Assembly: GCF_000716785.1 (NCBI RefSeq)
Contig: NZ_JNYY01000001.1
Span: 1,178,001 to 1,242,000, forward strand
Length of the DNA: 64,000 nt
Source: Amycolatopsis vancoresmycina
GTDB taxonomy: Bacteria; Actinomycetota; Actinomycetes; Mycobacteriales; Pseudonocardiaceae
Direction of reading: 5' to 3'
The notes beneath the pieces were generated by a model. That model had not been told where the DNA came from. It did not search any database and saw only the letters and a program-made list of their open reading frames with translations. The position numbers and the translations under genes are program-made. This document shows, piece after piece, positions 8,154-14,612 of this stretch (position 1 is its first letter; each line of letters begins with the position of its first letter).

Positions 8154-8224
8154 GGTGGAGTGGCCGAGAGGCGAGGCAACGGCCTGCAAAGCCGTGTACA
8201 CGGGTTCGAATCCCGTCTCCACCT
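8154..8224 (+). tRNA. tRNA-Cys (anticodon GCA)
   Basis: 71-nt cloverleaf with acceptor GGTGGAG/CTCCACC, anticodon stem ACGGC/GCCGT enclosing CTGCAAA (anticodon GCA) and T-arm ACGGGTTCGAATCCCGT. It lies 24 bp after tRNA-Gly, so the two are probably co-transcribed. Confidence 0.96.
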
Positions 8225-8225
8225 C

Positions 8226-8297
8226 GCGCGATTAGCTCAGCGGGAGAGCGCTTCCCTGACACGGAAGAGGTCACTGGTTCAATCCCAGTATCGCGCA
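8226..8297 (+). tRNA. tRNA-Val (anticodon GAC)
   Basis: 72-nt cloverleaf starting one base after tRNA-Cys. The acceptor stem is GCGCGAT/ATCGCGC, the anticodon stem CTTCC/GGAAG encloses CTGACAC (anticodon GAC), and the T-arm is CTGGTTCAATCCCAG. The trio Gly-Cys-Val is common in actinobacteria. Its 3' end borders the biosynthetic cluster. Confidence 0.96.
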
Positions 8298-8309
8298 CTC
8301 GATCGCGGG

Positions 8310-8344
8310 AGAGCCCTGCTTGCGGAACACGCAAGCGGGGCTCT
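8310..8344 (+). terminator. Terminator of the tRNA Gly-Cys-Val transcript
   Basis: AGAGCCCTGCTTGCG pairs with CGCAAGCGGGGCTCT across a 5-nt loop (one G-T type pair), 12 bp after tRNA-Val, followed by the T-rich tail TCGTTGTGT. Confidence 0.85.
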
Positions 8345-8635
8345 CTTCGTTGTGTCCTGTGGGGGCCGAGCCCCCACACCCCCGCCGGGGGCACGCCCCC
8401 GGACCCCCAGCGCGGTCACCTCCCGGAGCACGCCCGGCGATCGCTTGGCCACCGTTCTCGAGCGTCTATTGCTCACCGGGGTCACGTGGAGGGGATCGGC
8501 GGGCCGCTCCCCGGCGCTGGCGTCGTCGAGTTCGTTGCCGTCCCGCTCCGGCCGCCAGAAGCGGTCCGGAAGTTGGACCGCCGCACGCATGCCCCTCCGG
8601 CGTGCACAGCACGAAGAGCTTCCGGTGGCTGTCCA
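8345..8635. other. Gene-poor stretch between the tRNA terminator and the biosynthetic cluster
   Basis: No gene is supported here. Small GC hairpins such as TGTGGGGGC-cga-GCCCCCACA (8359-8379) and a G-run/C-run pair at 8386-8400 are of the kind scattered through actinomycete intergenic DNA. The minus-strand frame across 8466-8678 reads partly protein-like (FVALPPGIAVLFEELM) but ends in arginine-rich sequence and matches nothing I recognise; it may be a gene fragment. Confidence 0.4.
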
Positions 8636-8764
8636 TCAACTCCTCGAACAGCACCGCGATCCCCGGCGGCAACGCCACGAACCTCGTACCCGCGGGGGTT
8701 TTCGTCCGACCCTGCGCGGGCCGGGGTTCCCCGTCGCGTCGGCGGCCGTCCGCGTGGTGATCAT
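8636..8764 (-). CDS. Tiny ORF (42 aa) in duplicated intergenic element, copy 1
   Basis: ATG at 8764 is preceded by the perfect Shine-Dalgarno AAAGGAGG (14-nt spacing). The peptide begins MITTRTAADATGNPG and is arginine-rich. The same SD, start region and flanks recur at 39770-39927, which is the main reason to list it. Peptide similarity between the copies is limited to the first ~20 residues (M-x-T-x-R ... AD). It could be a leader peptide, a decayed gene or a chance ORF inside a conserved RNA. Confidence 0.3.
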   Translation of the reverse strand: MITTRTAADATGNPGPRRVGRKPPRVRGSWRCRRGSRCCSRS

Positions 8765-8802
8765 CGTCGCTCGTTCTGCCTCCTTTGTAGACCTTCCCCG
8801 CC
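8680..8802 (-). repeat. Dispersed intergenic element, copy 1 (partner at 39798-39927)
   Basis: About 125 bp whose minus strand begins GGCGGGGAAGGTCTACAAAG, runs through a perfect SD and a small ORF, and ends near a CCCGCGGGTACGAGGTT block. The second copy shares CTCCTTTGT-GACCTTCCCCGCC, the ATGA-C-AT-A start region, CCGGGG and AAACTCGTGCCCGC-type blocks, with scattered substitutions. Neither copy has flanking insertion-sequence genes. Confidence 0.6.
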
Positions 8803-8994
8803 GGCGAGCCGGCAGGTCACCACGACAGCGCCGCATCCGACGGCTTCCGAGAGCAGCCCGGAGATGACGGGTCGCCCTCTCGGCCGGACCTCGACCGCGT
8901 GCCGTCGAGACCGCGTGTCGTCACGCGGCCGGCAGCTGCCCTGGCACTGGTGGCTATCGTGCATCGGGAGGGTGGGCGAACTGAGGGGGATGAC

Positions 8995-10623
8995 TTGACT
9001 CTTCGACTGTGGCGCGAGTCGTGGCCGCGAGTGGGCGAGGCCGTTACTCGCGTCGTCTGCCTGGAGATCGATCTCGCCGATCAGGTGTCCTCCGCACCCG
9101 CGCACGAGCTCAGCTACCGGCAGGCTCGCCCCCAGCCTTACCCCGACGACCTTTTGCGCCACGCGCAGTACTACTCCGTCTTCGGACGGCAGGCGCCGGC
9201 ACACCGGTCCGTGTTGTTGTTCGTCGGCGGTCGCGGTCAGGAGGACGCCACGCAGGAGGTTCGGTGGCACGGGACCGCTGTCGTCGACCGAGACCGGGCG
9301 GACTACCAGCTGCTCAAGACCGCCGCCGAACGCCGTGTTCTCGTCGCGGAGACGGACGGGCGGGTCACGTTGGGCCCGGACGCCGTTCTCGACGATCACG
9401 ACGCGACCCTGGTGTGTCTGGAGAGACTGGACCGGGACGGCCGGCTCGTGTTCTACCCGGCCGGCAAGAGCGACCTTCGCCTGGGCGCCAAGGCAGCTCG
9501 GCAGCCCGTCGACCTGGTCGTCCCGATCAACCCCATGAGCACGTTGCTGTCGCGGGAAGCGGTGACCGCCACGGCCGGTTTCAACGGCAGCTACTTCGTC
9601 ATCGTGGAGGAGGAGTTCGTCTCGGATCCGTTCTCGTTCGCGATGGACCCCATCGGCCTCGTGATCACCGACGAGGTGGTGGTGAACCCGCCGATCTACC
9701 GTCGTCCGGCCTTTCTCGTGACCAGGGACACGTACGGCAACGAGAACGATGATCTACTCTACGGCGGCGGCATGCGCCGTGCGCTGATCCGCACGATCGG
9801 TCCCGAGAACTGGTCAGCCACTCTCCCGGGCGGAGTGGTGGTGGCCGGCCGATCCGTCCGGCTGCCGGGTGCGATGCCCATGGCCGTCAACCCCGCGCAG
9901 GACGGTGCGGAGTGTTCGGTGTGGACACCCACCGCACGGGCGGCGGGAACGTTCACCACGCCGCAGGACGACGACCGGGTGGACTTCGTCGTGGTGGGCG
10001 AGGCCGTCGTCGGGCTGAAGGAGGGCGGCGGTACCCGCATCCCGATGAACGCGGCCGTGATCGGGCTGCAGAAGCGTTACGCGTCACCGGTTGTCACGGC
10101 GATCCGGGGTGGCGACCGGGTTGTCAAGCACCAGGTCGACTGCGGCCCTGATGCCGGGCGGCCCCTCCACGGCACCCAGGGCTGGGTGCCGTTGATCCGG
10201 GACGGCCGACCGTGCGACCCCATGGTCGAGCTGGCTGGTCTCGACTTCGCCGGCCACGAGCACGGCAGCGAGGACTGCACCATCCCGCCCGTGTTCCTGC
10301 CCGACCGGTATGTCGTGGAGGAGAACCACGCACACCTCGCGATCGGTTTGACCGGTGACGGGAGGATGTACGTCCTCCACGCCGAGGGGTGCGAGGTACG
10401 CACCTACCGCGAAGGCCGGGACAGTCAGGGGGCCAGTCCCATCGAGCTGCGGGATCGTCTCGTGGCTCTGGGCTGTGTCGAGGCGATCGCGATGGACGGT
10501 GGCGGGTCGGCCGCGATCGCGTGGAAAGGCGGGCTGGCCAGCAAGCCGTCGGACCGGTTCGACGTCAGTCAGCTCGCGGTGGAACGGCTTCTGCCCGGGA
10601 TGTGGTTGTTCCACCGGGAATGA
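8995..10623 (+). CDS. Phosphodiester glycosidase (NAGPA/DUF2233 domain) family protein
   Basis: About 542 residues. The C-terminal two thirds carry the NAGPA (uncovering-enzyme) fold, whose members hydrolyse sugar-phosphodiester bonds; visible signatures are the early FNGSYF segment (after AVTATAG) and the closing CVEAIAMDGGGSAAIAW. An inserted region contains an HLAIGLTGDGRMYVLHAEG strand pair, also typical. The N-terminal ~170 residues are not recognised. No signal peptide is seen. I chose TTG at 8995 because GAGGGGG precedes it; an in-frame GTG at 8899 would add 32 residues. Its 3' end overlaps the convergent LLM gene by 59 bp. Substrate unknown; in this cluster a glucosylated phosphoglycerate-like intermediate is a candidate (inference). 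Confidence 0.8.
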   Translation: MTLRLWRESWPRVGEAVTRVVCLEIDLADQVSSAPAHELSYRQARPQPYPDDLLRHAQYYSVFGRQAPAHRSVLLFVGGRGQEDATQEVRWHGTAVVDRDRADYQLLKTAAERRVLVAETDGRVTLGPDAVLDDHDATLVCLERLDRDGRLVFYPAGKSDLRLGAKAARQPVDLVVPINPMSTLLSREAVTATAGFNGSYFVIVEEEFVSDPFSFAMDPIGLVITDEVVVNPPIYRRPAFLVTRDTYGNENDDLLYGGGMRRALIRTIGPENWSATLPGGVVVAGRSVRLPGAMPMAVNPAQDGAECSVWTPTARAAGTFTTPQDDDRVDFVVVGEAVVGLKEGGGTRIPMNAAVIGLQKRYASPVVTAIRGGDRVVKHQVDCGPDAGRPLHGTQGWVPLIRDGRPCDPMVELAGLDFAGHEHGSEDCTIPPVFLPDRYVVEENHAHLAIGLTGDGRMYVLHAEGCEVRTYREGRDSQGASPIELRDRLVALGCVEAIAMDGGGSAAIAWKGGLASKPSDRFDVSQLAVERLLPGMWLFHRE

Positions 10624-11518
10624 GGCCCACTGTCTCGGCCACCTGCCGCCAGCCGTCCTCGGGCAGGTGTTCGAGGTCCGCGTGGTAGAGCTGGACACAG
10701 ACGTGGTCGGCACCGGCGTCGAGGTGTTCGCGTATCCGCGCGGTCGCCACGGCCGGATCGCCCCAGGACACGAGCGCGTCGACAAGGCGGTCACTGCCGG
10801 CACCCGCGATGTCCTCGTCCGTGAAGCCGAGCCGCCGCCAATTGGCGACGTAGTTGGGCATGGCCAGGTAGCGGTTCAGGTGCTTCCTCGCCACGGCACG
10901 TGCTGTCGACGGTGTCCCGTCCAGCAGCAGCGCCTGTTCCACGCACAACGTGGCATCAGGACCGAGGATTTCCCTCGCCCTGGCGGTGTGTTCGGGCGGG
11001 ACGAGGTAAGTGAGGGCCCCTTGTGCCCTCGTCGCGGCGAGTTCGAGCATGCGCGGGCCCAGCGCGGCCAGGAGGCGCGGGGCCGACGGCGGGGCCACTG
11101 CCCGGTACGCGGTGGCCGCCCGGTCCATCCCGTCGAGGTAGTCCCGCATCGACGCCAACGGGCGCCGGTAGCACGTTCCCCGGACGTCCTCGACGAGCGA
11201 CGCGTGGCTGACGCCGATCCCGAGCACGAACCGGTCCGGGTAGGCCTCGGCGAGCGTCAACGCAGCGGCGGTCGCGGCGAACGGGTCCCGCGCCCAGATG
11301 GCGGCGATCCCCGTTGCCACCACCATCCGGCCGGTCGCGCCGAGCAGTACCGCAGCATGGGTCAGCGGCTCCCGGTAGACCGTCTCCCCCACCCACACCG
11401 CGCCGTAACCGAGTGCTTCGAGATCCCGTACCGCACGTCGGACCCGGGAGGTCGGGAAGAAGTTGAACTGCCTGGTCCAGACACCCACCTCGCCCATGCG
11501 GTGGAGTGCAACGTTCAT
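10565..11518 (-). CDS. LLM-class (F420-dependent type) oxidoreductase
   Basis: A 317-residue TIM-barrel flavin/F420 oxidoreductase of the luciferase-like monooxygenase superfamily. It begins MNVALHRMGEVGVWTRQF and shows ALGYGAVWVGETVYREPL, TGIAAIWARDPFAATAAALTLAEAYPDRFVLGIGVSH and the C-terminal AGADHVCVQLY. The subfamily resembles actinobacterial F420-dependent enzymes, but flavin use cannot be excluded. It follows rpiB on the minus strand by 29 bp, so the two are likely co-transcribed. In the pathway it could oxidise or reduce the cyclohexadiene scaffold (inference). Confidence 0.88.
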   Translation of the reverse strand: MNVALHRMGEVGVWTRQFNFFPTSRVRRAVRDLEALGYGAVWVGETVYREPLTHAAVLLGATGRMVVATGIAAIWARDPFAATAAALTLAEAYPDRFVLGIGVSHASLVEDVRGTCYRRPLASMRDYLDGMDRAATAYRAVAPPSAPRLLAALGPRMLELAATRAQGALTYLVPPEHTARAREILGPDATLCVEQALLLDGTPSTARAVARKHLNRYLAMPNYVANWRRLGFTDEDIAGAGSDRLVDALVSWGDPAVATARIREHLDAGADHVCVQLYHADLEHLPEDGWRQVAETVGLIPGGTTTSRAEAVPPRAD

Positions 11519-11547
11519 CGGCTGCCCAGCTGACACCGCACGCGCCG

Positions 11548-12030
11548 CTAACGCCGGGCTGCCCGCGATGGCGGCAGCCGGTTCCTCGCGTCGATCTGGT
11601 TGACTCTCTCGACTTTGCGAAGTGACCGGCCGCCCCCGAACTCCGCGGCGAGCCACCGGTCCACCACCGTCTCCGCGGCAGAGGGCGCGATCACCATTGC
11701 GCCCATGGTGAGGATCTGGGCGTCGTTCGAGGTGCGGGCTCGTTCGGCCGACAACGTGTCGTGCGCGGTCACCGCCCGGACACCGTAGAACTTGTTGGCC
11801 ACGATGGCCATGCCCAGTCCGGTCCCGCAGAAGAGGATCGCCCGGGTGCACTCACCCCGGCAGATCGCCTCGGCCGCGTCCGACGCCACGTCCGGGTAGT
11901 CGCGGACCGGGAAGCCGCTGTAGTCGAGAACTGGGTAGCCGCGGCCCCGCAAGAGGTCGCCGATGTGGTCCTTCAAGGGAATCCCCCACTCGTCGGCTCC
12001 GATGCCGATCGCGCTTCCCGTTGATGTCAA
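11548..12030 (-). CDS. rpiB: RpiB/LacAB-family sugar-phosphate isomerase
   Basis: A 160-residue aldose-ketose isomerase. Family features are IGIGADEWGIPLKDHI, the catalytic-loop stretch LFCGTGLGMAIVANKFYGVRA and RTSNDAQILTMGA. RpiB interconverts ribose 5-phosphate and ribulose 5-phosphate, and relatives act on tetrose or hexose phosphates. TTG at 12030 is the best start because AGGAGG sits 7 bp upstream; an in-frame GTG at 12051 precedes that site. It is divergent from the phosphoglycerate mutase gene. As an extra cluster-borne copy it may push pentose phosphates toward erythrose 4-phosphate for the DAHP synthase (inference). Confidence 0.85.
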   Translation of the reverse strand: MTSTGSAIGIGADEWGIPLKDHIGDLLRGRGYPVLDYSGFPVRDYPDVASDAAEAICRGECTRAILFCGTGLGMAIVANKFYGVRAVTAHDTLSAERARTSNDAQILTMGAMVIAPSAAETVVDRWLAAEFGGGRSLRKVERVNQIDARNRLPPSRAARR

Positions 12031-12104
12031 TCCCTTGCCTCCTACGCTCACCTGCTGTTTGAATGTTACTCCGTGCTATCACCTGACGACAGGACGGATT
12101 GACC

Positions 12105-13343
12105 ATGGCATCCGCCGGCGCCACGACTGCCTTCGAGGCGACGGTGACGGCCCTGGCCGGTCGCCAGGGGCGCACGATCGCCCTGCTGGTGCTGGACGGA
12201 GTCGGCGGGTACCGCACCGCGCACAGGGCTTCCGAGCTGGCCATGGCCCGCACACCGAACCTGGACGAGCTCGCCGCGACCAGTGCCCTCGGGCTGCACG
12301 ACCCGGTGCGCCGAGGTATCACCCCGGGGTCCGGCGCGGGCCACCTGGGACTGTTCGGGTACGACCCGCTGCGTTACCGCGTCGGCAGAGGCACCTTCAC
12401 CGCCGCCGGCCTGGGGGTGGAACTCGCCGAAGGTGACGTGGTGGCTCGGGCGAACATCTGCACGCTGTCCGAGGACGGAACCATCGCCGACCGCCGGGCC
12501 GGCCGGATGTCCACCGAAGAGGCGATCGAGGTCTGCGACCTCGTCAACGAACAGTCCTTCGGTGACGTCCAGGTCCGCCTCGTGGTGGAAATGGGACACC
12601 GCGCTCTCCTGCTGTTGCGGGGAGCGGGTTTGAGCCCCGACATCGCCGACACGGACCCACAGCGGACCGACGTCCCGCCCCTCGCCCCGGCACCGTTGTC
12701 CGAGGCGGGCGTCCTTGCCGCCGAGACGGTCGGCACCGTGCTGGCACGCTGCAGGAACGTGCTGGCCCACCGGAAGTCGGGGAACTTCCTGTTGCTGCGC
12801 GGTTTCGACACCCGTCGAGAGCTACCTCCCTTCCCCGAGCGCTACCAGGTGCGGGCCGCGGCGTTGGCCACCTATCCGATGTACCGGGGAATCACCCGTC
12901 TGCTCGGCTTCGAGACGCACCACGTCCGCAACCTCGAGACGGCCGTGCAGGCACTGCCGGAGCTCGTGCGTGACGGCGTGGAATTCGTCTACGTACACGT
13001 GGAAACGCCGGACCTGGCCGGGGAGGACGGCGACTTCGAGGCCAAGAAGACCGCCATCGAAGCTGTCGACGCCCTGGTTCCGGCGATCCGCGCGAGCGGC
13101 GTGGAGGTTCTCGCGGTGACCGGTGACCACGCCACGCCGGCCCACCTCTCGGCGCACAGCTGGCACCCGGTTCCGGTGCTCGTGCACGGCGGCACCGCGC
13201 CGGCTGACGGCATCGCCGCGTTCGACGAGGTGTCGTGCCGGCAGGGATCGCTCGGTCGCTTCCCCGCATACGAGCTCATGCCACAGCTCTTGGCGGCCGC
13301 GGGCCGCCTGGCGAAGTTCGACGGCCAACGGCACGGCAGCTGA
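12105..13343 (+). CDS. apgM: 2,3-bisphosphoglycerate-independent phosphoglycerate mutase (archaeal-type ApgM)
   Basis: A 412-residue alkaline-phosphatase-fold enzyme that interconverts 3- and 2-phosphoglycerate. The metal-binding start LLVLDGVGGY (D31), the catalytic serine segment TPGSGAGHLGLFGYDP (S76), RANICTL and the late metal site VTGDHATP plus HSWHPVPVLV are all present. ATG at 12105 follows AGGACGG; a TTG two codons earlier is possible. It is not the usual bacterial housekeeping mutase, and it is followed 6 bp later by an enolase gene, forming a 3-phosphoglycerate to PEP module inside the cluster. Confidence 0.92.
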   Translation: MASAGATTAFEATVTALAGRQGRTIALLVLDGVGGYRTAHRASELAMARTPNLDELAATSALGLHDPVRRGITPGSGAGHLGLFGYDPLRYRVGRGTFTAAGLGVELAEGDVVARANICTLSEDGTIADRRAGRMSTEEAIEVCDLVNEQSFGDVQVRLVVEMGHRALLLLRGAGLSPDIADTDPQRTDVPPLAPAPLSEAGVLAAETVGTVLARCRNVLAHRKSGNFLLLRGFDTRRELPPFPERYQVRAAALATYPMYRGITRLLGFETHHVRNLETAVQALPELVRDGVEFVYVHVETPDLAGEDGDFEAKKTAIEAVDALVPAIRASGVEVLAVTGDHATPAHLSAHSWHPVPVLVHGGTAPADGIAAFDEVSCRQGSLGRFPAYELMPQLLAAAGRLAKFDGQRHGS

Positions 13344-13349
13344 GGTCCG

Positions 13350-14612
13350 GTGTTCGTCATCGACGACCTCTCCGCGTGGGAGATCCTGGAAAGCCGTGGC
13401 CGGCCCACGGTCGCGGTGTCCGTCACGTTCCGCGGCGGCGCCACGGGGACGACCCAGGTTCCGTCCGGTGGATCACCGGGGAAACACGGCGGCGTGGAGC
13501 GGCGCGACGGCGATCCGCGCCGGTTCGGTGGCCTGGGCGTGCTCGGCGTCTGTCGCACCATCGAGACCGAGATACGGGACGCCGTCGTCGGGCGGCGGTT
13601 CACCGGGCTGACCGAGCTGGATCGCGCGCTGGCGAGTCTCGACGGCACGGCCGACAAGTCCCGGCTCGGGGCGAACGCCACCCTGGGTGTGTCGCAGGCG
13701 ACGGCCGTGGCCCTCGCCGCGCACCGCGGTGTGCCTCTGCACCGGTTGCTGAGCGGCTGTGCGGGTACGTCCGAACGACTTCCGCTGCCGTTCTTCAACG
13801 TGGTCAATGGTGGTGCCCACGCGACGAACCGGCTGCGGATGCTCGAGTTCATGATCGCACCCGTCGGCGCGCCGAGCATCCGCGAAGGGATCCGGTGGTG
13901 CGCCGAGATCTACGCGATGCTCCGGCACAACGTGCTGCGCGGCCACGGGAACATCAACCTCGGCTACGAAGGCGGGTTCGCCCCGGACATCGTCGAACCG
14001 GAGGAGGCGCTGCGGTTGATCTTGGAGGCCACGGTCGACGCCGGTTACACACCCGGGACCCAGATAGGGCTCGCGATCGACGCCGAGGCGGACAACCTCG
14101 TCGCCGACGGTGGGTACGACCTCGGCGGCCCCGTGGTGAGCACGGCCGGTCTCGTCGACCGGTACGAACAGATGATGAGGACGTACTTCGTCTTCAGCGT
14201 CGAGGACGCGGTGGCCGCACCGGATCGCGACGGCTGGGCGCTGCTGCGGTCACGTCTCGGCGATCGCCTGCAGCTCGTGGCGGATGCCGCACTCGGCACC
14301 CAGGCCGCGAACATCCGGGACGCCGCCGGGACGGGGTTGGGGAACGCCGCGCTGATCAAACCGAACCAGGCCGGCACGGTCACCGAGACGCTGGAGGCGA
14401 TTGCCGCCGCGAGAGAGGCCGGGTGGACGGCGATGATCTCGCACCGTTCGGGCGAGACGGGTGACACCTTCATCGCGGACCTCGCGGTGGCGACCGGCGT
14501 CGGGCAGATCAAGGCCGGCGCACCGGCCGGCGGCGAGCGGGTGGCGAAGTACAACCGCCTCATCGAGATCGAGCTGCGATCCGGCGACCTGCCGGTGGGA
14601 CCGCCGCTATAG
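13350..14612 (+). CDS. eno: Enolase paralogue in the biosynthetic cluster
   Basis: A 420-residue phosphopyruvate hydratase converting 2-phosphoglycerate to PEP. All key residues appear intact: the NGGAHA loop, LEFMIAPVG (catalytic Glu), YEGGFAPD (Glu), metal ligands in GLAIDAEAD, FSVEDAVA and LVADAA, the catalytic lysine in LIKPNQAGT, the signature MISHRSGET and the second lysine in GQIKAGAP. It starts with GTG 6 bp after apgM and overlaps the convergent SARP gene by 6 bp. Divergent substitutions (APAGGERVAKY rather than the usual serine-rich segment) mark it as a specialised copy. PEP supply is the simplest role; a drug-resistant target copy is the alternative. Confidence 0.92.
   Translation: MFVIDDLSAWEILESRGRPTVAVSVTFRGGATGTTQVPSGGSPGKHGGVERRDGDPRRFGGLGVLGVCRTIETEIRDAVVGRRFTGLTELDRALASLDGTADKSRLGANATLGVSQATAVALAAHRGVPLHRLLSGCAGTSERLPLPFFNVVNGGAHATNRLRMLEFMIAPVGAPSIREGIRWCAEIYAMLRHNVLRGHGNINLGYEGGFAPDIVEPEEALRLILEATVDAGYTPGTQIGLAIDAEADNLVADGGYDLGGPVVSTAGLVDRYEQMMRTYFVFSVEDAVAAPDRDGWALLRSRLGDRLQLVADAALGTQAANIRDAAGTGLGNAALIKPNQAGTVTETLEAIAAAREAGWTAMISHRSGETGDTFIADLAVATGVGQIKAGAPAGGERVAKYNRLIEIELRSGDLPVGPPL

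Noticed and set aside
8359..8411. G-quadruplex or riboswitch in the G/C-run block after the tRNA cluster
   Set aside because: The runs pair as simple small hairpins of a type common in actinomycete intergenic DNA, and no downstream gene starts within a suitable distance.
11548..14612. Phosphonate cluster suggested by enolase and phosphoglycerate mutase
   Set aside because: No PEP mutase or phosphonopyruvate decarboxylase is present. The enolase keeps true enolase residues rather than PEP-mutase motifs, and the mutase is an alkaline-phosphatase-fold ApgM.
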